From Sulfuritalea sp. (GTDB lineage Bacteria > Pseudomonadota > Gammaproteobacteria > Burkholderiales > Burkholderiaceae_C), in assembly GCA_021737875.1 (NCBI GenBank), contig JAIPDD010000002.1:1-52372 (forward strand): a stretch of 52,372 nt of DNA. The letters run 5' to 3'. Below are positions 1 through 7,819 of this stretch, one piece after another. Numbering within the stretch: position 1 is the stretch's first letter; each line of letters opens with the position of its first letter. The notes under the pieces are model-generated. The model searched no databases and was not told where the DNA came from. It saw only the letters and a list, made by a program, of their open reading frames with translations. Made by a program: the position numbers and the translations under genes.

Positions 1-9
1 GAGATAAGT

Positions 10-813
10 ATGCAGATAAAAATGAATTGGCTTAAGTCAATTGCCAGCCCGGCCATCGCATTGGGCTTGCTTTTTGGTGTGAGCCAAGCATCAGCGAGCG
101 CGGGGTCTGTCCTCAAGCCTGACGATTTTGTAGGAATATCCTTTTGGCTCATTTCGATGGCCCTCATTGCATCCACCGTATTCTTCTTCCTAGAACGCGA
201 CCGTGTTTCTGCGAAGTGGAAGACATCGTTGACCGTTTCTGGACTGGTCACCTTAATAGCTGCCGTTCACTATTTCTATATGCGTGATGTATGGGTCACA
301 ACCGGCTCGACACCTACCGTGTTCAGGTACATCGATTGGCTCATTACGGTGCCACTTTTGATGATCGAGTTTTACTTGATCTTGTCTGCGATTACCAAAG
401 TCCCCGTTGGCGTGTTTTGGCGCCTGATGATCGGTACCTTAGTGATGCTGGTTGGTGGCTACCTCGGTGAAGCGGGTTACATGGCTGTTCTTCCTGCATT
501 CATCATTGGTATGGTGGGCTGGGCTTACATTCTTTATGAAATCTTCATGGGCGAAGCTGGCAAAATCAACGCCAACAGCGCACCTGCTTCTGTTCAATCG
601 GCTTTCAACACCATGCGTTTGATTGTTACGATTGGCTGGGCTATTTACCCATTAGGCTACTTCTTTGGATACTTGACAGGCGCCAACCCTGCAGACAGTG
701 CAAATGCTCTTAACATCATTTACAACTTGGCTGACGTTTTGAACAAGATTGCATTTGGCTTGATCATCTGGACCGTTGCGGTCAAAGAGTCTGAAGGTCA
801 TTCGCACAAATAA
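10..813 (+). CDS. proteorhodopsin (light-driven proton pump, green-type)
   Basis: Seven-helix retinal protein that pumps protons out of the cell in light. An N-terminal hydrophobic signal-like segment (to about residue 30) precedes the helices. Helix C reads RYIDWLITVPLLMIEFY, giving proton acceptor D109, T113, tuning residue L117 (Leu at this position is the green-absorbing state in the family) and proton donor E120. H87 matches the conserved His partner of the acceptor. Helix G contains NLADVLNKIAFG, with K246 as the Schiff-base lysine. The 267 aa length is normal for the family. ATG at 10 is used; a second ATG at 22 is possible. The promoter lies outside the window. A strong terminator follows 18 nt after the stop, and the retinal synthesis genes come next. 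Confidence 0.97.
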   Translation: MQIKMNWLKSIASPAIALGLLFGVSQASASAGSVLKPDDFVGISFWLISMALIASTVFFFLERDRVSAKWKTSLTVSGLVTLIAAVHYFYMRDVWVTTGSTPTVFRYIDWLITVPLLMIEFYLILSAITKVPVGVFWRLMIGTLVMLVGGYLGEAGYMAVLPAFIIGMVGWAYILYEIFMGEAGKINANSAPASVQSAFNTMRLIVTIGWAIYPLGYFFGYLTGANPADSANALNIIYNLADVLNKIAFGLIIWTVAVKESEGHSHK

Positions 814-831
814 TTAGCGCGTTTGGTTTGG

Positions 832-869
832 ACCTTCTTCACTTTTGCGAGTGAAGAAGGTTCTTTTAT
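832..869 (+). terminator. intrinsic terminator between proteorhodopsin and crtE
   Basis: A perfect 12 bp inverted repeat (ACCTTCTTCACT at 832-843, its complement at 850-861) with a 6 nt loop is followed by TCTTTTAT. This is the classic rho-independent shape. It separates the pump gene from the carotenoid genes, so the pump can be transcribed at a higher level than the pathway enzymes, or the crt genes may have their own promoter or depend on read-through. Confidence 0.85.
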
Positions 870-918
870 TGGGCCAGGTCTTGTTTGCACTTGGTCTGTT
901 CAGACGGAGCCGCTTGTT

Positions 919-1872
919 ATGCCCACGCCTCGTTTAGATCGTTCAGAGTTGACTGATGTCAAACTCGTTTTGTTGCTTGAAACAGTTCAAGCAAAAATGC
1001 TTCATGCGACGGGTTCCTCTCCAGATTTACCTTCCGTTGCAGCACACAGTGCTGCTTCAGCGGTTGCTTACCACTTGCGCTGCGGCGGGCAGCAAGTTCG
1101 GGCTAAGCTTGCTTTGTCTGCCGCTTTTGCTTTAGACCTTGAAGATTCTGACGCTGTGTGTCTTGCTGCGTGTGCAGAACTTTTACACAATGCGTCGCTC
1201 GTACACGACGACCTTCAAGACGGCGACTTGTTTCGCCGTGGACAGCCCACGCTGTGGTCCAAATACGGCAAAAACTTAGCCATCTGTTCTGGGGATTTGC
1301 TTTTATCCGCCGCTTATGGCGTCTTGTGTCAGCTCTCTCAGCCTGACAAACTCCCAGCTGTCTTGGGCATGGTGCATCAGCGCACCAGCCGCGCCATTAC
1401 CGGACAGTGCGCCGACCTCAGCCCCCTGGATTTCAAGGCTGACTTTGTCGACCAATACATTGCCATCGCCAAGGCCAAGTCAGGCGCCCTCTTGGGTTTG
1501 CCGCTCGAACTCGCCTTGCTTGTCTGCGGCCACACACAATACCTGTCGGTTGCCCAATCTGCCGCCGATCATTTCGCCGTGGGTTATCAAATTATTGATG
1601 ATTTGCAAGACTATGCGTCGGATGCAAAGCGCGTATGCACCCCTGGGCAGCAGGTCCCGCCACCTGCACTCAACATTGTTTTACTGCTTGAGCAAGAACC
1701 GGGGCATGAAGACCCCTTTGCCCAATCCTCTGCACTTGCAATCGATCACCTCAAGCGGTGTGAAAACTATGCAATGCAATTGCCCCATCAATCTGGCCGT
1801 TTGTTGATCTCCTACTGCACAAAAATGCGCATGACGTTGAATGACACTATTGCACAATTCGAAACTATGTAA
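919..1872 (+). CDS. crtE: geranylgeranyl diphosphate synthase CrtE
   Basis: Polyprenyl synthase making C20 GGPP from farnesyl or shorter diphosphates and IPP, the entry step to carotenoids and retinal. Both Asp-rich Mg-diphosphate motifs are present: DDLQD at residues 97-101 and DDLQD at 227-231. The reading frame is open from 823, but that upstream part runs through the terminator hairpin at 832-869 and looks non-coding. ATG 919 has GGAG at 906-909, so a 317 aa product is preferred. The stop overlaps the crtI start by 1 nt (TAATG), indicating translational coupling in a crtE-I-B-Y-blh operon. Confidence 0.95.
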   Translation: MPTPRLDRSELTDVKLVLLLETVQAKMLHATGSSPDLPSVAAHSAASAVAYHLRCGGQQVRAKLALSAAFALDLEDSDAVCLAACAELLHNASLVHDDLQDGDLFRRGQPTLWSKYGKNLAICSGDLLLSAAYGVLCQLSQPDKLPAVLGMVHQRTSRAITGQCADLSPLDFKADFVDQYIAIAKAKSGALLGLPLELALLVCGHTQYLSVAQSAADHFAVGYQIIDDLQDYASDAKRVCTPGQQVPPPALNIVLLLEQEPGHEDPFAQSSALAIDHLKRCENYAMQLPHQSGRLLISYCTKMRMTLNDTIAQFETM

Positions 1873-3347
1873 TGCACGCTATTGTTATCGGCGCAGGGTT
1901 TGGAGGAATAGCAGCGGCCCTTCGATTACGCGCTAAGGGCTATCAGGTTACGGTCATCGATCGATGCGCTCAACTCGGCGGACGTGCGCAAGTCTTTGAG
2001 CGCGAGGGGTTTAGACATGACGCCGGCCCTACAGTCATCACAGCCCCCTTTCTTTTTGATGAGCTGTTTGCATTGTTTGGTGAAAAATTCTCGGACCACG
2101 TCACCCTGGTTCCACTGACCCCTTGGTACCGCTTTGTATTTTCAGACGGGGAAAAGTTTGACTACGGCGGAACGCTGGAAGAAACCTTGGCTGAAATTAG
2201 GCGCATAGAACCCAAAGACTGTGAGGGCTACCAACAACTATTGAAGCACTCCCAACGCATCTTTGATGTTGGGTTTACGCAGTTGTCGGCCCAGCCCTTC
2301 CACAAATTCACCACCATGCTGCGTCAAATTCCGCAGTTATTGGGTTTGCGCTCGTATGAAACCGTATGGCAAATGGTTTCGCGGTTTTTGGTCAACCCCA
2401 AGCTGCGCCAAGCTTTTTCGATACAGCCCCTTCTTGTGGGTGGCAACCCCTTTGATACCACCAGTATTTATGGTTTGATTCACTATCTAGAACGCGCGTA
2501 CGGCGTTCATTTCGCGATGGGGGGCACCGGTGCAATCACCCAGGCTTTAGAAGCCTTGATGGCTCGCCAGGGCATTGGTATTCGACTCGGCCAAACCGTC
2601 AAGTCCCTGAAGATTACAAAGAGCGTGGCCCACGCCGTGGTGCTTGAGGATGGCCGCACACTCGATGCCGATGTCATCGTTTCCAATGCAGATGCGGCCC
2701 ATCTCTACGGCGACATGGTGGCGTCTGCGGACCGCTCGATAGCTTCCACCGTGAAACTTGCGGCTGCGCAGTTTTCCATGGGCTTGTATGTGTTTTACTT
2801 TGGAACAAAGCAAACCTACCCAGACGTTGCACACCACACCATATGGATGGGGGAGCGCTACCGCGAACTCTTGGCTGACATCTTTGACCATAAGACGCTT
2901 TCCGATGATTTTTCCCTGTATCTCCACCGTCCCACGGCGACAGATCCAAGTTTTGCACCCCCCGGATGCGACAGTTTTTATGTGCTGTGCCCTGTTCCTA
3001 ATTTGCAAGGCCAGGTGGATTGGGATGTGCAAGGCCCTCTTTTGCAAAAACGTATTGTTGCGGCCCTCAGCCAGACGATTCTTCCAGATTTAGAGTCCAC
3101 CATCACGGCAGAGTTTTCCATGAATCCCAAGGACTTTAAGAGCGACTATCTCAGCCAGCATGGCGCAGGCTTTTCGATTTCGCCTTTGTTTCGCCAATCG
3201 GCATGGTTCCGATTTCACAACCAGGCCGAAGGGATTAAAAATCTTTACTTGGTTGGTGCAGGTACCCATCCTGGTGCCGGTCTGCCAGGCGTTTTGTGTT
3301 CTGCAAAAGTGATCGACTCTCTCATTGAGCGGGTATCAGATGCCTGA
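1872..3347 (+). CDS. crtI: phytoene desaturase CrtI
   Basis: FAD-dependent desaturase of 491 aa that converts phytoene to lycopene. The dinucleotide-binding motif GAGFGG is at residues 7-12, followed about 20 residues on by the acidic strand end (VTVIDR). The C-terminal CrtI signature GAGTHPGAGLPGV is near residue 460-472. Length is normal for bacterial CrtI. The start codon overlaps the crtE stop, and the end overlaps crtB by 8 nt. The product must be lycopene for the downstream cyclase to act, but the number of desaturation steps cannot be read from sequence alone. Confidence 0.95.
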   Translation: MHAIVIGAGFGGIAAALRLRAKGYQVTVIDRCAQLGGRAQVFEREGFRHDAGPTVITAPFLFDELFALFGEKFSDHVTLVPLTPWYRFVFSDGEKFDYGGTLEETLAEIRRIEPKDCEGYQQLLKHSQRIFDVGFTQLSAQPFHKFTTMLRQIPQLLGLRSYETVWQMVSRFLVNPKLRQAFSIQPLLVGGNPFDTTSIYGLIHYLERAYGVHFAMGGTGAITQALEALMARQGIGIRLGQTVKSLKITKSVAHAVVLEDGRTLDADVIVSNADAAHLYGDMVASADRSIASTVKLAAAQFSMGLYVFYFGTKQTYPDVAHHTIWMGERYRELLADIFDHKTLSDDFSLYLHRPTATDPSFAPPGCDSFYVLCPVPNLQGQVDWDVQGPLLQKRIVAALSQTILPDLESTITAEFSMNPKDFKSDYLSQHGAGFSISPLFRQSAWFRFHNQAEGIKNLYLVGAGTHPGAGLPGVLCSAKVIDSLIERVSDA

Positions 3348-4281
3348 GTCCTCTTTATTGGATGCCAACGCCGTGCTCGCGGCCAAAGGAAAAAGTTTCC
3401 ACTGGGCGCGCCACTTCCTCGGCAAAAACCACGCGCAACGTGCCACACGCCTTTACCGCCTTTGCCGATATATAGACGACATCGCGGATGAGCATCAAGG
3501 CATACCGCAAGCGCTTTGTGCCCTTAAGCAAATCAAGGCCGCGTTTGCTACCGGCGCGTCTTCTGATCCCATCATCCAAGACGGCCTGCTTTTGCTAGCT
3601 GAATGCAACATTGATCCGGCCATCGTCATAGAGCTTGTGATGGGAATGGAGTCCGACCTTGCCAACGTACGAATGAACGATGAAGATGCCCTGTTGCGCT
3701 ACTGTTACCAAGTGGCAGGCACCGTCGGCTTAATGATGTGCAAGGCATTGGAGACGGAGAAGAAACTGGCCTTTGCCCACGCTATCGATTTGGGCATGGC
3801 CATGCAACTGACCAATATCTGCAGAGATGTCGCAGCAGACGCGGTCCTGGGCAGGCGTTATTTACCCGCAACTGCCGTTGGCGACTTGTCTCCCAACGAG
3901 ATTCTCAACCCCTCCCTGTCAACCCGTGCACGGATCCAAAATTGCTTGTTGAATTTATTGGCGCTTGCAGACCGGTATTACCAAAGTGGCGAACAAGGCC
4001 TTGTCTATCTTCCCCCCGCAGCACGCGCGGGTGTTTTACTCTCTGCGCGTCTTTACCGGGCTATCGGTGAGGAGCTACGGCACAATGGTCTTAATTTCTG
4101 GCAGGGTCGCACAGTCGTAAGCTGGCGAAAAAAAAGCATGCTTTCTTTTTTTGCTTTGGGTGAGATTGCGTTTCAAAAAAAGCACTGGCGTTTTCCAGAC
4201 AGCCATGACGCCGCACTTCACGCCCCTCTTTTAAATGCGCCGCGGCCTGCCACTTGGCATTTTCTAGACCATGCCAGTTGA
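3340..4281 (+). CDS. crtB: phytoene synthase CrtB
   Basis: Squalene/phytoene synthase family enzyme (313 aa) that condenses two GGPP to phytoene. The two Asp-rich motifs are visible: DDIAD at residues 46-50 within RLCRYIDDIADE, and RDVAAD at 162-167 within LTNICRDVAADA. ATG 3340 overlaps the crtI stop by 8 nt; a TTG at 3325 is an in-frame alternative but less likely. The end overlaps crtY by 11 nt. The order I-B-Y with overlapping ends is typical of proteorhodopsin-linked retinal cassettes. Confidence 0.95.
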   Translation: MPESSLLDANAVLAAKGKSFHWARHFLGKNHAQRATRLYRLCRYIDDIADEHQGIPQALCALKQIKAAFATGASSDPIIQDGLLLLAECNIDPAIVIELVMGMESDLANVRMNDEDALLRYCYQVAGTVGLMMCKALETEKKLAFAHAIDLGMAMQLTNICRDVAADAVLGRRYLPATAVGDLSPNEILNPSLSTRARIQNCLLNLLALADRYYQSGEQGLVYLPPAARAGVLLSARLYRAIGEELRHNGLNFWQGRTVVSWRKKSMLSFFALGEIAFQKKHWRFPDSHDAALHAPLLNAPRPATWHFLDHAS

Positions 4282-5428
4282 TGCAGACCTGACCATCCTC
4301 GGAGGAGGGTGTGCAGGCTTGAGTCTGGCGGCGCAGTTAGGCTTGTACCAAAACCGCGCGCCTCGAACTGTGGTTTTAGAGCAGCGCAGCAGCTACCAAA
4401 ACGACAAAACGTGGTGCTTTTGGGGGGATGACTCTACGCCCTACGCGCGTCTTGCAGACCACCAGTGGCGTGCCTTGCATTTGATCAATGGGCAACAGCG
4501 GGTGTTGATCGATTGCGATAAAATCCCCTACCGCATGCTTAAAAGCAGCACCTTTTACGATTCGGTTTTGGCCGACATGGCACAGAACCCAAAGCTCTCC
4601 ATTCAATTAGAGGCGTCTGTGGTCAAGGCCCCGCTTTTTCGGCAAGGGGTCTGGCATATCGAGACTTCGCAGGGCACTCTGACATCAAGAATGGTCGTCG
4701 ACACGCGCCCCTTGCGTTCTTCGTCCGAACTGCAAGCGGTCTTATGGCAATCTTTTTATGGCCATGAAATAGTGACGAACACACCCTGCTTTGACCCTGC
4801 GTGTGCAGAATTAATGGATTTTTCAGCACCCCATTCCCAGCATATTGGCTTTACCTATACCCTGCCTGTATCCACAACCCGGGCACTCATTGAGTTCACT
4901 ACTTTTTCTGCTGCGCCTTTGACTGCCCCCGAACTTCAAGACGCCTTGATGCAGTCGATTGCGGAAAAAGTGAAGGGCACGCCCTACCAGATTGTGTATT
5001 CCGAGTACGGTCTCTTGCCTATGGGTATCACCCAGCGCGGTGCTGACGCTCAGCCATTGGACCCCAGCTATATTTTTTCTGGCCTGCATGCCAGTGCAGG
5101 CCGGCCTTCTACGGGGTATGCATTCCAACGGATACAAGATTGGGCCACCCGCTGCGCGTCGGCACTCGCTGCTGGCGGTCTTCCGAAAGCGCGCGCTAAA
5201 GACCCCTATTTTTTAAACCACATGGATCGGATTTTCCTCAACGTGCTGCGCAACAACCCACACCATGGGCCAGCTCTGTTTACGCGTCTTTTTTCCAAAG
5301 CACAGAGCGCGCAAGTGATTCGGTTCTTGAGTGACAAGGCCCGCTTCGAGGATTACCTTGCGATCATTCGTGCCATGCCGACCGCACCTTTTGTGAAACA
5401 TCTTTTTGCCGGCAAGGCCTTGCTGTGA
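4271..5428 (+). CDS. crtY: lycopene beta-cyclase CrtY
   Basis: FAD/NAD(P)-binding cyclase of 385 aa that forms beta-ionone rings at both ends of lycopene to give beta-carotene. GGGCAG at residues 11-16 is the dinucleotide-binding turn, and DKTWCFW at 45-51 is a CrtY hallmark. ATG 4271 lies within the end of crtB. The stop overlaps the GTG start of blh (GTGA). No crtW or crtZ is present, so beta-carotene is expected to go to retinal rather than to keto- or hydroxy-carotenoids, unless those genes lie elsewhere. Confidence 0.93.
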   Translation: MPVDADLTILGGGCAGLSLAAQLGLYQNRAPRTVVLEQRSSYQNDKTWCFWGDDSTPYARLADHQWRALHLINGQQRVLIDCDKIPYRMLKSSTFYDSVLADMAQNPKLSIQLEASVVKAPLFRQGVWHIETSQGTLTSRMVVDTRPLRSSSELQAVLWQSFYGHEIVTNTPCFDPACAELMDFSAPHSQHIGFTYTLPVSTTRALIEFTTFSAAPLTAPELQDALMQSIAEKVKGTPYQIVYSEYGLLPMGITQRGADAQPLDPSYIFSGLHASAGRPSTGYAFQRIQDWATRCASALAAGGLPKARAKDPYFLNHMDRIFLNVLRNNPHHGPALFTRLFSKAQSAQVIRFLSDKARFEDYLAIIRAMPTAPFVKHLFAGKALL

Positions 5429-6297
5429 AGCCGCTGCATCTTCAAAGCATGGGCTTTGTTGGTGTTGCTCTGGCAGCGCTTTTTTTGTCATTGCTTTTGC
5501 CGCCCTTGGCATTGGAAAGTGTGCTGCTTATTGTGTTGGCGCTTGTGGCGTTATTGGGTGTTCCGCACGGCGCCTTGGATCCTATTTTTGCAAAAAAACT
5601 CTATCGGCTTACCAGCACCTTGCGCTGGACGGTGTTTCTTGGTGTTTATATTTTGCTGGCTTGCTGTGTGGTGGTAGCGTGGTGGTACGCGCCCTTGGTT
5701 TTTTTAGGGGTGTTCTTGGTTTTATCGCTGGTCCATTTTTCCGGCGATCTTCGGCAAGGGACACCGATCCTCGCGCAAGTGTTGTACGGTGGCGCAAGCA
5801 TCGTTCTACCAGCCGCACTTCACCAAGAAGAGCTTGGGCAGCTGTTTACCTTGTTAATGGGTGATGAACGCGGCCACAGCATGGCTTTCGCTTTGCATTT
5901 CCTGGCATGGCCGTGGCTTGCGGGCTTGGTGCTTGTATCTTTGCGTCTCTTAAAGACAGACCCACAAACCGCGATAGACATCGGGGCGGTGGCCGCCATC
6001 ACCACCCTCCTTTCTCCACTGCTGGCTTTTGCCATTTTTTTCTGCTGTATGCACAGTGCCAGACACATTGTGCGCACCAAAATGTACACCGCAGCATCCG
6101 CCCGCGTCATGGTCTCAGTCGCAGCAGGCCCGCTCATTGCAGTGGCTGTCGCAGGCTGTGCTGCGTGGATTTTTTTACCACCCTCGGCGATGGATGCCAG
6201 AGTGATTCAAATCGTATTTGTCGGCCTGGCTGCTTTAACCGTGCCGCATATGTGCTTGGTCGAGCGCTTGCGCTGGGCCCGGTGGCATCAAAACTGA
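5425..6297 (+). CDS. blh: beta-carotene 15,15'-dioxygenase Blh (retinal-forming)
   Basis: Polytopic membrane dioxygenase of the Brp/Blh family (290 aa) that cleaves beta-carotene into two retinals for the rhodopsin. Family histidines occur in the expected settings: H48 in GVPHGALDP, H104 in LSLVHFSGD, H210 and H214 in MHSARHIVRT, and H275 in TVPHMCLVE. These would bind the catalytic iron. Start is GTG 5425, overlapping the crtY stop. It ends the cassette and overlaps the 3' end of the convergent acyltransferase gene by 10 nt. Confidence 0.93.
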   Translation: MKPLHLQSMGFVGVALAALFLSLLLPPLALESVLLIVLALVALLGVPHGALDPIFAKKLYRLTSTLRWTVFLGVYILLACCVVVAWWYAPLVFLGVFLVLSLVHFSGDLRQGTPILAQVLYGGASIVLPAALHQEELGQLFTLLMGDERGHSMAFALHFLAWPWLAGLVLVSLRLLKTDPQTAIDIGAVAAITTLLSPLLAFAIFFCCMHSARHIVRTKMYTAASARVMVSVAAGPLIAVAVAGCAAWIFLPPSAMDARVIQIVFVGLAALTVPHMCLVERLRWARWHQN

Positions 6298-6869
6298 TCT
6301 GGGTTTTTACCCGTGAAGGGCTTGAAAAAAGCCTGGATGGTTGCCATGTCCGCTTCTATATTGCCTGTGGGCTCAAACACCGGACCCAAGCCGCTTTCTT
6401 TGCGTGCATAGTCCATATAGGCCATCACGATGGGAACGTTGGCGCCTAAGGCGATGTAATAAAAACCTGTTTTCCAATACCGCGCTTTGCTGCGCGTGCC
6501 TTCGGGGGGCACGATCAATTGCACGGGGCCAACGGCATTTTGAATAGCAGCAATCGATGCTTCCACCACATTGTTGGCGCTTTCACGCTGAATAGGAATG
6601 CCGCCCAGCCAAAGCATCACGCCGCGAAAAGGCGGTTTGAAAATGGACTGCTTGCCCATCCAATACACATTCAAACGCAAGGCAAAGGCCACCATCAAGG
6701 TATAAGGCAAATCCCAGTTGCTGGTGTGCGGCGCTGCAATCAAGACACTTTTGCGCCCATTGGCCGGTAACTGCCCCTGGACTTTCCATCCCGTCGCCTT
6801 TAAAAAGCCGATGGAAAACCAGCGCAGAACCGTATTGACCCCCGGGGTATCAAAAATGGTGCGGTGCAT
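6288..6869 (-). CDS. PlsC-like lysophospholipid acyltransferase
   Basis: A 193 aa member of the glycerol-phosphate acyltransferase superfamily. The catalytic HX4D motif is H48-TSNW-D53, and the substrate-binding block PPEGTR is at residues 119-124. The short length and absence of a long N-terminal anchor fit the small 1-acyl-glycerol-phosphate acyltransferase-like group; the exact acceptor is unknown. The start overlaps the end of the upstream CDF gene by 1 nt, so topB, the CDF gene and this gene appear to form one minus-strand operon. Confidence 0.85.
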   Translation of the reverse strand: MHRTIFDTPGVNTVLRWFSIGFLKATGWKVQGQLPANGRKSVLIAAPHTSNWDLPYTLMVAFALRLNVYWMGKQSIFKPPFRGVMLWLGGIPIQRESANNVVEASIAAIQNAVGPVQLIVPPEGTRSKARYWKTGFYYIALGANVPIVMAYMDYARKESGLGPVFEPTGNIEADMATIQAFFKPFTGKNPDQF

Positions 6870-7819
6870 CAGGTCCGCGCCACCGGCTCATGGTCTGCGT
6901 CATGTTGGTGCGCAGGGTCCACATGGGTCATTAAATTGAGTACGCGGTGGCGCTGCATCACCGCAAGGCGTGCTGCGACAGCGATGTTGTGTCCCTCCTC
7001 AACGGTGAGACTGGCGTCGACTTCGATGTGGGCATCGGCCACCACCATATCGCCCATTTTGCGGGTGCGAACGTCATGGACTCCCGCAACCCCTGGCGTC
7101 TCCATCAGTGTTTGGCGAATCGCCTGAACCTCTTCTTCATCGATGGCCCGGTCCATCAAATCATGTAGCGCATCCCATGCAAAACTCCATCCCATTTTTC
7201 CCACCATGAGCCCGACGATCAAGGCAGCAATAGGATCGAGCAGTGGGTAGCCCATTAAATTTCCCACCAAGCCCAAACCGACGACCAAACTCGAAGCGGC
7301 GTCTGAACGGGCATGCCACGCATTGGCGACCAACATACTGGATTTGACTTGTTTGGCCACGCGCAACATATAACGAAACAGCAACTCTTTGGCGGCAAGG
7401 GCGCCAAATGCAACCCACAAGGCAGACACATGGGCAGTCTCAATCGAGGCGGGTGTTTCCAGTTTGCTCACTGCAGACCAGACCATGCCGGCACCCACGC
7501 TGAGCAACAATAAACCCAAGACCAAAGACGCCGCATTTTCAAAACGGTGGTGACCATAGGGGTGGTCGATGTCTGCATCTTTTTGGCTGTGGTGTCCTGC
7601 AAAAAGGACGACAAAGTCAGACACCAGATCCGACAGGGAATGGATTCCGTCGGCGATCAGGCCTTGTGATTTTGCAAAAATGCCGACCACGATTTGGATG
7701 CTTGAAAGCACCAGGTTGACCCACACACTGACCCAGGTGCTTCGTGCCGCTGCGGTGGCACGTTGTTGCGACGTATGGGTGCTGTGTTCGGACGCGTCGT
7801 CCACATCGCTGAAGTTCAT
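6869..7819 (-). CDS. cation diffusion facilitator metal transporter
   Basis: CDF/FieF-type secondary transporter (316 aa) for divalent metals such as Fe, Zn, Mn or Co; the ion cannot be decided here. It has a His-containing N-terminus and about six helices. The metal-site residues D-G-I-H-S-L-S-D lie in the second helix, HPYGHHRFE follows, and a second paired site sits in the fourth helix region. A C-terminal cytoplasmic domain carries the VHDVRTRKMGDM segment of CDF dimerisation domains. It overlaps topB by 4 nt and the acyltransferase by 1 nt, suggesting co-transcription. Confidence 0.9.
   Translation of the reverse strand: MNFSDVDDASEHSTHTSQQRATAAARSTWVSVWVNLVLSSIQIVVGIFAKSQGLIADGIHSLSDLVSDFVVLFAGHHSQKDADIDHPYGHHRFENAASLVLGLLLLSVGAGMVWSAVSKLETPASIETAHVSALWVAFGALAAKELLFRYMLRVAKQVKSSMLVANAWHARSDAASSLVVGLGLVGNLMGYPLLDPIAALIVGLMVGKMGWSFAWDALHDLMDRAIDEEEVQAIRQTLMETPGVAGVHDVRTRKMGDMVVADAHIEVDASLTVEEGHNIAVAARLAVMQRHRVLNLMTHVDPAHQHDADHEPVART

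Noticed and set aside
823-918. N-terminal extension of crtE by 32 codons
   Set aside because: It is encoded by the terminator hairpin and the following spacer, lacks family similarity, and ATG 919 has a good GGAG site.
2547-3047. Long reading frame antisense to crtI
   Set aside because: It lies wholly inside crtI, with His/Arg/Gly-rich composition typical of a shadow frame.
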